Source: Euonymus europaeus
Lineage: Eukaryota; Streptophyta; Magnoliopsida; Celastrales; Celastraceae
Reading direction: 5' to 3'
DNA length: 64,000 bases
Assembly (NCBI GenBank): GCA_963580455.1
Contig: OY756968.1
Location: forward strand, 8,283,544-8,347,543
Positions 52,694 through 63,998 of the stretch are shown one piece after another (position 1 is the stretch's first letter; each line of letters starts with the position of its first letter). The notes under the pieces were generated by a model. The model was not told the DNA's origin. It did not search any database and worked only from the letters and a program-made list of their open reading frames with translations. Position numbers and translations under genes: made by a program.

Positions 52694-52980
52694 TTATGTA
52701 GATGTATTGGAAGATTTATTTTGATGATGTGAATGGGTATATGGTTTGAATTTTTATAAAAAATGTGAGACTCATTATTGATTTTGAGGTAGTTTTGATG
52801 GAGAATGAAAGAGTAAATGTTTTGTCAATAAATAATAGAGAAAATGTATAGTGATTTAAGTTTTGCTAATGTGACTGTATTGATATGTGTTTTAATGGTA
52901 TGAATGAATACGTGACTTGACTTTTTATATAATAAATATAGGACACAATTGAGAATAAAAAATTGCTCATTACAGTTGCT
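52694..52980. repeat. Degenerate repeat, right copies
   Basis: 52694-52808 matches 48966-49080. A second, weaker copy may lie at about 52867-52960 (shares 'tgaatgaatac/atgtgacttgactttttat'). The remainder to 53320 shows no gene except the GDSL 3' flank. Confidence 0.6.
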
Positions 52981-53320
52981 GTGAAAAATTAGTGAAATCA
53001 ACCTTACAGCCTGAAAATAACATTTGGGCGTGATGAGAATATCTTTCTGTTCAATGACCAAAAATTAATATTTGCATAGCTCATCCATAACTTCCATATT
53101 TTGACAGACACAATTTCACCAGGATCTTTATCATTTTTGTATAAACAAACTAGTTGATATAAATCGTCAAACTAAATTAAGCAAGCAATAGCAACTGCGC
53201 CAAAAGTCTTCATTACTTCAACAAAATCAAAATCTACCCCCTCCAAAGAGATTATCATGGGTTTCACTGGGACACGAGACCAAGAACAACACGTCGTCCG
53301 GGAATGGACTCATCAGGTAT

Positions 53321-55783
53321 TCAATTGCGACAAAAGGATTGAAACGCAGTGTTCGGAGTGGAATAAGCTCTTGAAAGTACTTTCGATGCTATAATGTCAT
53401 TAGCTGCTTCTGTGTAATGGATTCCATCCCAATTTAGAAATTTAGATCCTTCACTGCAAATCTGAGAGCCAGAGTGACCGCATGTGATATTTATGTTGTA
53501 ATTGTATGGAGATCCTCCATACCCACAGCATGCCATTAGTGGATTTGTGAAACCTGCATGGTCAAATGGGTTTATGAAGGACACTGGCTAAATAAATACG
53601 ACAAAGAAGATGTCATGATTAAACCAAACTATATCAAAGATAAACTGTAATAACATCAGCAGTTTTTCTTAATTTCCAACTTCATCGTTGTGTTAAGCAG
53701 CAGGGTACAAAATGTTTACGCAATATAAGTTTTTCTAGTGTTCCATATTGAAATGAGGATGGCTTACCATATTTTGTGGAGTTGGCAATGAGATCATACT
53801 TGATGGCGTATATATCTACATATACTATTGTAGCATCCTCCAATTCTGATCTCAACTTTCGGCATAAATGGCGTAGTGCTTCGTTGAACAACTTTGCTGC
53901 TGCATTATAACTTGAAAGACATCCACAAGTATCCAGGTCTTTGGTTTGAACAAGAGTGAGTTTCTGGGGTAGACAACCCAATGGCCCTGTATTGTGTACC
54001 CAAAATTTTCTGCCCCCTTGATCATACAGAGTCTATATTCAATTCAAAAGAAAAATGGTGACAACGAGACTGAAAAAAAGCTCCTCACTTTATAGTACAA
54101 CTTAATAGCATGAGACAATATTGAAGAGAGGTACTAACAATAAGCATGGCATATGGAACTAATTTGTCAAATTCTTGCTATGACAATAAGGTGAACCATG
54201 AATAGAGTAGCTCCTAATATCTATTCCTGTTACTTTGTAGGGAAATGAAAGACCAAAAAGGATCCTTAAACCCATCCAGTAGGTTACCTTTTGTCTGGTA
54301 CAATATCTCGAGGACATCGGCATCCGTTACATAAAAGAATATGTGAATAAAAAATGCTGGAAAAGGCAAATTAGCATAAGTAACATAGAAGGACAGATTG
54401 AAAACTCACCTTAACAGCATTGCTCGTCTCTGTAATGATGGATGGAATCCTTTTTGTTACTTGAATATATGACATATTCTTGGCGAATGAATCGGCAAGG
54501 TCATTTTGCCCAATATCAATCATATAAAGGGCATTCCGAAAGCCTTCATCATTGATTAAATTCCCTGAATCTGAAAATGACGAGTAAGTAGTATTTTCAG
54601 TTCTTTTTTACTCCTCTGTGAAACAAAAACAGGATTTGTGCTCCACATTAAGCACTAGTTTGACATGTTTGGTTCACATGTAAAGTAGTTGAACGTGATT
54701 TCGAATGGTCAATGTTTGGTGTAGAGTTGGACTGTGCGCGACTCCCATTATCTGGTAATTAAACATCTCAGATAACAAGGGACCATGTACCAGTTACAAA
54801 CAGGTATTGAGATTCCAATACTTTGTATTAATCCATGAAAAAGACAGATAATTAAGGGGAAGAAAGGAACTTCTACAAGAAGTTACAAGCAGTAAAAGAA
54901 AGATATGCACACATATACACACCAGGTGTACTTCCTTGAAGAGTTCTGGCCTTGAAGCGAAGGAACTGCATAACCTGAATGTTGAGCGAGAAAGGAACAT
55001 ATTTGGGAAGTGTTGATGACCCCACAACTGCAAAGTTTGCACCATTACTGAACTTGGACCCTGATAATGAGTCTAGGTATGGCCTAAGCAGACTTGTATT
55101 CAAACTTTGGCCTGTACACACATAAAACATAACCTTCTCTAATCAGAACTTCACACGAAAAGTGCAGAAATTTTGAAACTTTGGATACAAATGTCGAGTT
55201 TGTCAAATATGCAAATGGGTTTTCTTCATTATTTAATAAACTAAATAATCAAGAATAACGATATTGTTGTGTCCACCATTTTATTGAGGCCAAAAACCCT
55301 CTCAGATCTATTCATTTGAGCGGATTATATTACTGAACTGATTGTAGCTCTTAGTTTAGCAATGGAATACAAATTTACCCAAAAAAAGAAAAAAAAGGTT
55401 CCCACCGAGTCAAGAACAAAACACAGCAGGAGCTTATATAAAGCACGCTTCGATTAACAAAGTTAAAATCTGATAGAAGATAGATAAAAGAAGAGAGGAA
55501 ATGGGGTTGGGGATCAATTACAGAGAAAGTCGATCAGGAGGCGTCCATCAGACAATCTGTCAGTTGATCTGCGGAAGAAGGAACGGCCATTGGGGAGGTC
55601 GACGGGGAAGCCAAGTCCAGCGGCGAGTCCACCAGTGTCAGAGTTGGAATCGCCGAAGTTGAAGATGACAGGTGGGTTCTTGCACTGCGAGGCAACTGGA
55701 GATGTGAGAATCAGCGGAAGGATGAAGCACAAGTAGAGACAAGGAGGAGGAGGAGGATTTAGCAGCGACTGTGAAGCTGCCAT
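53321..55783 (-). CDS. GDSL esterase/lipase (SGNH hydrolase), secreted
   Basis: Five exons on the minus strand join in frame: 55522-55783, 54923-55111, 54410-54570, 53768-54032 and 53321-53553, giving 369 aa, the family norm. Residues 1-32 look like a signal peptide (hydrophobic PCLYLCFILPLILTSPVAS). Block I is FNFGDSNSDTGG with nucleophile Ser46, block III GQNDLA at 171-176, and block V WDGIHYTEAAN with Asp335 and His338, so the catalytic set is complete. The fifth exon begins at GTTTCAC (G-FTNPLMACCGYGG). An upstream open stretch into SFINPFDHAG is intron. The closest plant relatives I recall are the At1g09390/At1g56670 type. The likely role is extracellular ester hydrolysis of unknown substrate. 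No lesions were seen. Confidence 0.95.
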
Positions 55784-56216
55784 GGCTACGAACGTACACT
55801 AGTGAGTAGTGACTGATCCAACAAACGTATCAATTCGTTTATGCTTTGGGTTCCAAAAGCATGATCTAACTAACGTAAACAAACATTTGGTTGGTGGTCT
55901 GTAAATAAATTATAAACCTTTTCTTTTCAGTTCAAACATGATGGGCTCACCGACATATTTCTTAATCGGGCCTCATGGAATATCACTGTCGAGTGTTGTG
56001 TTGAATGTCGATATGAAATTGGGATTGGTGAAGACTATTATCCTTCGGCATTCAATTGATGTTGCCTAAATTGTGGGCCTAAGGTTTGTTGCTATTTGCT
56101 AAATACTAATAAGGCCAAATTTGGGCTCGTGGCCTGCTATCTTCTGGATTCGAGTTTTTAATGCTAATTAAAATGAGTAGGAATTGAAAAATGCAGGAAA
56201 TCATCCTAGTTATACG
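55784..56216. other. GDSL promoter side, intergenic
   Basis: Probable 5' UTR and promoter of the GDSL gene at the left; nothing else recognised. Confidence 0.4.
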
Positions 56217-56400
56217 TAGGGATGACAATTTCACTTGCGGGTGCCGTTCCAATCGGGGCGGGTTCGGGGGAGCCCGGTTCAAGGATTCCCCTAATTCTTC
56301 GAACCAGGTATGGGGTGGAGATGATATTGTCATATCCGGCTCCGAACCCAACCTGAATATCATATATATTATATATTATATATACAAAACATATAAACAT
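56217..56400. mobile_element. hAT terminal remnant
   Basis: Starts 'tagggatgacaatttcactt' followed by 'ggggcgggttcgggggagcc', the subterminal style of plant hAT elements. A (TA)-rich tract follows at 56358-56385. No matching second end was identified. Confidence 0.45.
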
Positions 56401-56447
56401 ACATACATATATAGGTGGTTTCTTATAAGCTGCAGCGCAAGTCTATT

Positions 56448-56639
56448 TATTTGAGCTGATCCGACCCTGACCGTTCATTGTTATGAGTCCAGATCTGACA
56501 GACAGAATTGCAAAGGCTCATTTCAATAGATGGAGGCTTTTCTCTAGAGGCACGAGCGATGACCAGATCGCCTTTGCAATTATGTCCGTCAGATCTGGAC
56601 TCATAACAACGAACGACCAAGATCGGATCAGCTCAAATA
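56448..56639. repeat. Foldback element, 70-bp arms, 52-bp loop
   Basis: Left arm 56448-56517 and right arm 56570-56639 are inverted copies, starting 'tatttgagctgatccga' and ending 'attgcaaaggc', with about 7 mismatches in 70, most of them transitions. A transcript from either strand would fold into a near-continuous duplex. No coding content. It could be a foldback MITE or a small-RNA precursor. Confidence 0.92.
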
Positions 56640-57556
56640 ATTTAGTTCATCATTGTTCTCATGTATACATTGACAAAAAAAAAATAATGATATTTTAATA
56701 TTATGAGAAAAATAACTTCTCAAGGAGTATAAGAGAAGTTGTTTTCCATCTTTGAACCTTTTTTATGAGTTGACTAATTATAAATTTTGTTTGACTAATT
56801 TTATTTTCTTATCTCCAAACAGTACAAAGTTAAGAAAATATTTTCAAGAGGTTAATTTTCCTCCAAACAAACGAAACATTATTGTGGAACAATTTTGAGA
56901 TTACGTGTAACTTTGTAGATGAAATTAAAAAGGGTTTAACGGTGATTTAACGGCGTTTGAAATGATTTATCGCGAAAAATACATTCCTCACAATACAAGC
57001 CAGCTTAGCTCGAGAAATTGAATGGTTTAGGCCCATATTTTTGAAGCTCATTTATAAAGTTACAATATGTTAGTGGCCCACTTTCCATTATCAACCCCAT
57101 TAATTTTAAGGAAAATTCCAATTATACATAATGCAAACTTACATATGGGTACATAATCTACGTGGCATACAATGTCAACATGCCACATAGACCAACCCGA
57201 GTTAAGCCAATATACTTTCAGCTTCTCATTCATATTGTCAAATCAATGCTCCCGCCTTGTAGTTGATGACGTAAAGCATGCTTAAAAACACTGTACATGC
57301 GTACCTCTAGCTTCCTCAACAAGGTTTTATTGTGAGTTTTAACCGACCAAAATGATAGGAGAGGACAAAATAAAATCATTAAAATAATAAATAATGTAAT
57401 TTCCATAGAAAAACAATGTAATTACAACCTCAAAACAATGTAATTACAATCTGACGATGAATAACTGCTTCATCTAGTGTTTTCTTTGGACCTCTTTCGC
57501 TATTATTTTTGTAATGCTAAAAATAATTTATGCAAATCATTAAAAAGAAAATGTAT
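56640..57556. other. AT-rich intergenic DNA
   Basis: Nothing recognisable beyond short 'acaatgtaattacaa' repeats near 57411-57450. Confidence 0.4.
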
Positions 57557-57676
57557 TTGACAGATAAATATAAAATATATGATCATTCAATTGTAATTGA
57601 CAGATAAAGATAAAACATATGATCATTTAATTGTAATTGACAGATACAGAGAAAACATGTCAAATAACCATTTAAT
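57557..57676. repeat. 40-bp tandem repeat, about 3 units
   Basis: Units start at 57557, 57597 and 57637 with 'ttgacagataaa/c'. The first two share nearly all bases ('gatcatt(c/t)aattgtaa'); the third is diverged. Confidence 0.85.
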
Positions 57677-58289
57677 TACAACGTTCAAAATGAACAATGT
57701 AATAAAAAATTAAAACAATAACAATGTAATAAATATGTAAAACAACACAGGTGCTGAAATATTACATCATCTTTCCCTCACTGACTAGCGACGGAACTTC
57801 TACTTCTGCCTACTAGCACGCGTTGTTCTCTCTTCGCTTGCTTTCATGTTTCCTTAGTGCATGAATCTGCTCTCATCGTCTAGCTTCAAGTTGTCTGTGT
57901 GTTCTCTGGTAAACCCGATTGATTGGGGTTTTGATAGCACGACAACTTTAAAAACCACAATTAATCGAAGATGAGATCGATTTCAGTGGCAAAATAGATT
58001 GAAGTCTACGGGAGAGGGGATTAGGTTAATAAACCCCATTTATTGCCAAATGAACATTACTTTATATGTGGAAGAAGGGCTGGTTTCCAAGCTGTGAATG
58101 TGAAATGTCTAAATATGAGAACCTCCTGCATCAGAGTAATAAAGATGGTACAATCAGAGATTTGAAGTAATTGATGGGAATGGTTAAGAAAAGATTCTAA
58201 AATCGCGTGTGCCCACTTATAATCCTTTTAACTCTAGTTTGCTAGCAGCATCATTCAGATTGCAAGCCACCTTCACTTGCCTCTTTTCC
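57677..58289. other. Intergenic DNA
   Basis: No gene recognised; a C/T-rich stretch lies near 57780-57880. Confidence 0.35.
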
Positions 58290-58612
58290 TCTTCACCAAA
58301 AAAAAGAATCATGTTCAATGTATTTCATAGCCTGGGTGATGCTATTGCCAATATATTGAAACTGTCTGCAAGTTTTGCTTACAAAATAAGTCATATAGTT
58401 CTGGAAACTGATTCCGTAAATACTTATTTATGGGCTTCTGATGATTCAAAGGTGTCATGGAAGCTCCGACAGATTACAAATGCAATTAATTGTTCAAAGA
58501 TGGGGTTGGCTGGGTAGATTTTCATCATATTTTTCGTGAAGCTAATGATGTCGTTGATACACTAGGAAAGGAAGGGTTTAATCGTTCAATAGATCTTGTT
58601 CTTCGAATGTAA
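58290..58612 (+). pseudogene. LINE-type RNase H fragment
   Basis: Plus-strand sequence ISHIVLETDSVNTYLWASDD, then a frameshift near 58515, then FREANDVVDTLGKEGFNRSI ending LVLRM. This is the C-terminal half of the RNase H-like domain found at the end of plant LINE ORF2 and related host proteins. The first catalytic residues are absent. It is related to, but not a close copy of, the fragment at 37635-38168. Confidence 0.7.
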
Positions 58613-59082
58613 ATAGGTGTTTGGACTAAAATATATTTATTTCTTTGCGTTGCATTGTTTTAGTTTAGTTGATTAGCTAGTCATCTAGCTGATGGCTGAT
58701 TTGCTCTGTATGATCTTGCTTTTTGTGGTATATATCTTGTGCCTATAAAAAAAATGGTGGGATTATTTTGTTCAGCGTTCACATTGTGACCTGTGAACTG
58801 GAGGATTCTGCATTGCCATTAACCATGCAGAATGGATAAAACATAATACGGATTAAGCAAGAAAATTCCTCAGAATGTCGAGCCAATCATCATCAGGGAC
58901 AGCTCCTCACCACAGTTTGACAACCAGAAATGTGTACATTGTACAGCTTTGGCACCACCTTCATCGTAATTCAGTGCCGGCAGGAGGATTCTATACAAGA
59001 CAACAACATAATTCAATAAAAACTGAACCAAAAAATAAGGATACCCGAACATTAAATTAAATCAAATCAAATGTTTCAACAA
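58613..59082. other. Intergenic DNA left of tRNA gene
   Basis: Nothing recognised. The 3' side of the minus-strand tRNA lacks a strong T-run within the first 20 bases (sequence TTGTTGAAACATTTGATTTG), so pol III termination would rely on weaker T clusters. Confidence 0.4.
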
Positions 59083-59156
59083 TGGTCCCGGCGGGGCTCG
59101 AACCCGCGACCTTCGGCTCATAAGACCAACGCTCTAACCAACTGAGCTACGGGACC
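59083..59156 (-). tRNA. tRNA-Ile (anticodon UAU)
   Basis: A complete cloverleaf on the minus strand: acceptor GGTCCCG/CGGGACC (7 perfect pairs), D arm GCTC AGTTGGTTA GAGC, anticodon stem TTGGT/GCCGA (two G-U pairs), loop CTTATGA with anticodon TAT at positions 34-36, variable loop AGGTC, T arm GCGGG TTCGAGC CCCGC, discriminator A. CCA is not encoded and there is no intron, as for most nuclear tRNA genes. Intact A and B boxes (TAGCTCAGTTGG, GGTTCGAGCC) suggest it is transcribed. Confidence 0.93.
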
Positions 59157-59313
59157 TGTTGTTTTCAAAAAATAAAGAGTCTAAATATAGCTTAAAACTT
59201 TGAACGCAAAGGAAGCTCACAATAAACATTATGGGTGAAACTGAATTTGACATCCTCTGTGCGACATCCACATGTGGCATTGAAATTGTGACATTTATTA
59301 GTATATAAATTTA
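59157..59313. other. Short gap between tRNA gene and Helitron end
   Basis: Host sequence; nothing recognised. Confidence 0.4.
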
Positions 59314-59342
59314 CTAGCATAGAGCCCGGGCGTTGCCCCGGG
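59314..59342 (-). other. Helitron 3' terminal hairpin and CTAG end
   Basis: Minus strand: CCCGGG, loop GCAACG, CCCGGG, then CTCTATG and CTAG. A 6-bp GC stem about 10 bases from a CTRR terminus is the defining Helitron 3' signal (a rolling-circle termination structure). Confidence 0.9.
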
Positions 59343-59892
59343 TGACATTGATTCAGGTTAGGATTTTCTGTATTTTAGATCAAAGATGTTAAAAGAGTGA
59401 ATGATTTTGAAGTACTAATTAGAAGAGGAAATATATTCCAAGAATGAAATAAAATGAGTTTTCCTCCTTCAAAGAGTTATTTCCAATCTCAGTTCACATA
59501 TCGAGGCTCCAGCACAGAAGCAAATGACCAAAAACTGTTTTATGAAAGGTTAAAATACAATATAATTAATTAGAGTGTAAAATATAATGATAACAAAGCA
59601 TCCACGCACAACATATGATGATCTAGAGAGTTTATTAGGTATGTGGCATTCGGGAAAAACAAAACCTATTGCTCATGAGCCTGTGACCATAAACGCACAT
59701 GCCAGAACCTGAAATGAAAAGGAAATAAAAGAGGGGATAATCTAGAAGGACTGATGGAATCCCAAACACGGGGAAACAACACAATGAATCACAAAACAAC
59801 ATGACAAAGTGAAAAGCTTCAGCTGCCTGACTGGTCTTGGGGTTCATGCAACACAATGTTTTCAGGAGATATAAAGGAAACATACATACATA

Positions 59893-60240
59893 AAACAGAA
59901 ACATACATAAAAGGAATAATATGAAGTGATTCATATCTCAGGCTGACCACTGGATCTGAAGGAGCAACTTTGCTTTCGAATGAAAAGTCTGAAAGTTTAG
60001 GTATACAATATAGGGTATCAGACATCAAAAATATAAGCATGGCTTTACAAATTGTGAAAACATTAATATATAAACATTAAATAGATGTGAAATAAGTAGC
60101 AGGAAGCACAACATAAGTAAAAAAATCCAGACATTGTTCATACTATAGAGATATTCATATGAAAGTATATTTTGGTTGCTGACATGCTTGATACTGTAGG
60201 CTTCCCTACAATTTTTTTTTAGATTTTAATAGTTTATAAA
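59893..60240. repeat. Direct duplication within Helitron, copy 1
   Basis: About 348 bp nearly identical to 60503-60849, at a constant offset of 610 bp, with about 260 bp of unrelated sequence between. Only scattered substitutions and length changes in the T-run are seen. Confidence 0.93.
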
Positions 60241-60502
60241 TAAATGGTGCAAATAGCAGATTGAATAAGAAATAATGTAATGTGAATATGATGATCATAT
60301 GAACATACCAACAAAATGGCCCCAAAAAAGTCTTTATATTGCGCCAGCGTTTATCCTGTTGCAACAGAGTTTGGGTAATGAACCAATTTTAGTCCTGTTG
60401 CCATAGAGTTTGCAAATGAAGTCCTTCAACTTAGAAGATTGACTAACATCCAAAGTACACATGGAAAACTTTTATATGCTTGCTAAATTAATAGACTGGG
60501 AA

Positions 60503-60849
60503 AAACAGAAACATACATAAAAGGAATAATATGAAGTGATTCATATCTCAGGCTGACCACTGGATCCGAAGGAGCAACTTTGCTTTCGAATGGAAAGTCT
60601 GAAAGTTTAGGGAAACAATATAGAGTATTAGACATCAAAAATATAAGCATGGTTTTACAAATTGTAAAAACATTAATATATAAACATTAAATAGATGTGA
60701 AATAAGTAGCAGGAAGCACAACATAAGTAAGAAAATCCAGACATTGTTCATACTATAGAGATATTCATATGAAAGTATATTTTGGTTGCTGACATGCTTG
60801 ATAATGTAGGCTTCCCTGCAATTTTTTTAAGATTTTATTAGTTTATAAA
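60503..60849. repeat. Direct duplication within Helitron, copy 2
   Basis: Partner of 59893-60240; lies just downstream of the helicase stop codon. Confidence 0.93.
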
Positions 60850-60951
60850 ATTGTATATGAGCATTGAATGTATCTGAATAATGTAATTATGATGATTTAC
60901 CTCTGAAGGATGTCACAGTCTTTGCTGTGGAAAAGTGTATATTAATCTATG

Positions 60952-62562
60952 TTATGCAATTGAGTCAACACCCTCAAATATCTCTTCATAAACAATGTTT
61001 TTAGTGTGGGTCTTTTCTTTTTCAGATAGTCCACTCAAAAGTATCCTGAGTCCCTTGGAAGTTGTTACTCTTGATGCTGCCACGTATAACTGCCCATGTG
61101 TGAATACTGGTCTTGGAAGGTAGAGGCCTACTTTTGCTAATGTTTGTCCTTGGCTCTTATTTATTGTCATTGCATATGATAACCGTAAGGGGAACTGTCT
61201 GCGCCTCATGGTGAATGGCCATTTGCTTTCTGTAGCTGACATTATGATCCTTGGAATACATATCTTAGCACCAATATGGCTGCCAGTAATTATGGTTGCT
61301 TGGATAACTCTTTCCCCTAACTTGGTTACTAATAGTCTTGTGCCATTGCAAAGACCATTGCTCTGATTAATATTCCGCAAAAGCATAACTGGAGTATTAA
61401 CCTTCAGCTTCAACTCATGATTAGGGACGCCATTAAATGTCAATGAATTTAAGAACTCGGTCGGATACAATATGTCATCTTCAGTTGAGGAACCACCTTC
61501 CTTATAGATTGAATCAAAACTAAGATAGCTTTTCTGCTCAGTGGGCACGAGAGATAACACATGAGTGTTGATGATGTCAACAATATCGTTAGTAGCTGTA
61601 ATAATTGCTCTCTCCTTCAGATATTCTTCATTTTTGTATAATAATGGCAGCTCACTATAGATTTCAGAGGTTATATCTTCAACATCCCCCCTTACAGGTT
61701 GGACAAGCAATTCAGTCGGTATGTTAATCCATGAAGGATGTTCTTCCTCATCGTATAATTTTTTACTAGCTGCCTTGCCCTCGCCTATGTCCAGTAGCCA
61801 TTTGCTAAAATTAGCTACTTCAGATACATGTTGCTCCTGTAATGGAATGGGTGATAATCTCATATTTTGTGTCAAGTGGTAAACTTTGCATTTTTCCCAG
61901 AGGAGTGATTGTGTTATGCAAGATTTAACAGTGTCATGCCTTGACCCCTTCATCACCACCGGTAAAATTTGCCTAAAGTCACCTCCCAGTAGCACGGTTT
62001 TTCCTCCAAACGGCAAGTTGTTTGGTAACTCATCATCTGGTACTAAAATGTCTGCTAGAGTTCTATCTAAGGCTTCAAAGCAATGACGGTGGGCCATAGG
62101 AGCCTCATCCCAAACAATTAGGCTTGATTTCAACATAAGCTCTGCAAGATGGGTTTCTTTTTTGATATGGCAGCTTGAATTATCATGGATTTGAATTGGT
62201 ATTTTGAACCTTGAGTGTGCTGTTCGACCGCCTGGAAGCAGCAGTGATGCAACACCAGAGGATGCAACTGCAATAACAATCTTCCCTTGTGAACGTAATT
62301 GGTTGATGATTGCTTTATAAACAAAGGTTTTCCCTGTCCCACCATGACCATATAGGAAGAACAAACCCCCTGCACCACTGCATACTGCGTTTAAAACAGC
62401 GTCGTACACTTGTTTTTGTCCCTCATTCATTTGACTCGAGAAGTGTATATTTTGCTCTTGAAGGTCATTAGTGTTGTGGGCCATTTCTTCCCATAAGATT
62501 GTGTTCCCATCATCTAATTGTTGAGCACGTGCAGGCTCTAGGCTCTGGAAGTCCATGGTCAT
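60952..62562 (-). pseudogene. Helitron PIF1-type DNA helicase domain
   Basis: An open frame of about 536 codons with a full SF1B helicase set: Walker A GHGGTGKT (72-79), motif Ia VASSGVASLLLPGGRTAHS, Walker B LIVWDEAP (148-155), motif III LLGGDFRQILPV, motif IV LTQNMRL, then TINKSQGQTL and the C-terminal VAASRVTT. It would unwind DNA during rolling-circle transposition. In the element it should be fused to the Rep half upstream, but a 7-bp tandem duplication (agagcct twice, about 62532-62545) shifts the frame at the junction. The first Met here is therefore probably not a natural start. The helicase itself appears intact. Confidence 0.9.
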
Positions 62563-63998
62563 TGAGGGATGAGTTGTTTTTTTTTAATAATTTTTGTACC
62601 TCGATGATAACTCGATTCGTGACTTCTTCATCAGAGATATGCACTGTGGATATTCCCATCACATGTTTAAGCTTAAAAATGATGTCTTCTTTCATGAAGT
62701 CCAGAGATCCTTCCAATAACTTCTTTGCATCTGTGACCTCACAAAAGAGCAGCATTGTGACAAACAAGTTACGAAGCTCAGTTGATGTTGACCACTCTAT
62801 CGTCTCCTATCAAACCCATGGCATTACATGCTTCTTTAAATGTTTGATGAACATCACCATTCACAGTTCTTACATCAACAAAATTCTTCGGCCCTTTGAC
62901 ATGAGTGAGTAGAACTCTCAGATAGTAGGATTCACCTGCAGAAGGATGTACGTATGTAATTCTTCCAATGCAATCACCTCGCTGTCTTCGAAACCATATT
63001 TTATTTGCCCCATCCCATCTCCAGAACGAAGGAAATTCAGCATACGTAAGTCGTCGTGCGTCTTCGTTGAGGCTATTTGTAAACATCCACTCTGTTAACA
63101 TTGTTTTCTCTATTCCCGGTCTCTGTAAGACCTGATCTACATCAATATCACCTCTAAATATGACATTGTTCATAAGAGGCAAGTGTATTGATAGATTTTC
63201 TACGTTAGGAAATTTGTAATGTATATGGAATTCAAATATCCTCCAAGCAGATTCATGTGGACCAACGTAGCGACAATCAAAATACATCTTAATCTCATCA
63301 ACAACCTGAGGTTGTGAGCTTGAATTAGCAGATGCTTGGTCTGGAATTTCTTGCAACAGTGCTCTAGTCCTGTCGGGGCCTTTATTCACATACTTAAATA
63401 AGTATTTTATAGCTCTTGACCGATTGCACCACTCCACGTTAATATGAGCATCATATTTTAACAGCAGGCCTTTGTTATAAGGTACAACACACCTGTTATC
63501 AAGTTCAACTCCAGATTTAGTAACTGAATTCCCATCATCTCTCCTTCGGTATATGGCATACCCATCCTCACCTATCATAGTTTCAGCCTCTATCTTTTTT
63601 GGAAAATGCTTCATGCACTTACCATTCTTCATGCACGGTGCTTTTGGATTTGCAGATCCACAAGGACCGTGGACCATGAATTTAGTGACAATAGCGTGAA
63701 GTAGAGGTTCTTTTTGCTGATCTGGAATTTCTGCACAGATTATTCGATTAATATCAATCGGTGTTGGAAATTTATCTGCTTCGTTCAGCCATACAATGAT
63801 ATGAACATGGGGCAACCCTCTTTTTTGGAATTCTACAGTATAGATTGCACCGGTGATGACGCCGAAGTAATTGCCCTTCTTTATATCATCCACAAATTCA
63901 TTAAGTTTCATATGGAATACACGGGAGATGATGTCTGGTCTATCTTCCATTTTTTGACCCGGTATCAATGCTAAAGCATTCTTAATCTCATTCCACTG
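62510..63998 (-). pseudogene. Helitron Rep (HUH endonuclease) half, frame-broken
   Basis: The frame is open from the right edge (IKNALALIPGQKMEDRPD) to 62778. It carries the Helitron-like N domain and the Rep HUH motif KRGLPHVHIIVWL, whose two histidines flank Val. Downstream the two-tyrosine motif reads IKYLFKYVNKG, and a cysteine-rich stretch (CGSANPKAPCMKNGKCMKHF) is present. After GLIGDDR the frame shifts, giving a stop at 62778-62780. The text resumes at 62510-62767 as ELRNLFVTMLLFCEVTDAKK, then a second frameshift leads into the helicase. Nicking and strand transfer are the family role. These two breaks make this copy unable to encode one RepHel protein. Confidence 0.9.

Noticed and set aside
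53554..53584. Open extension SFINPFDHAG upstream of the last GDSL exon
   Set aside because: Frame and family alignment place the acceptor at CATGCAG before GTTTCAC; the extension is intron.
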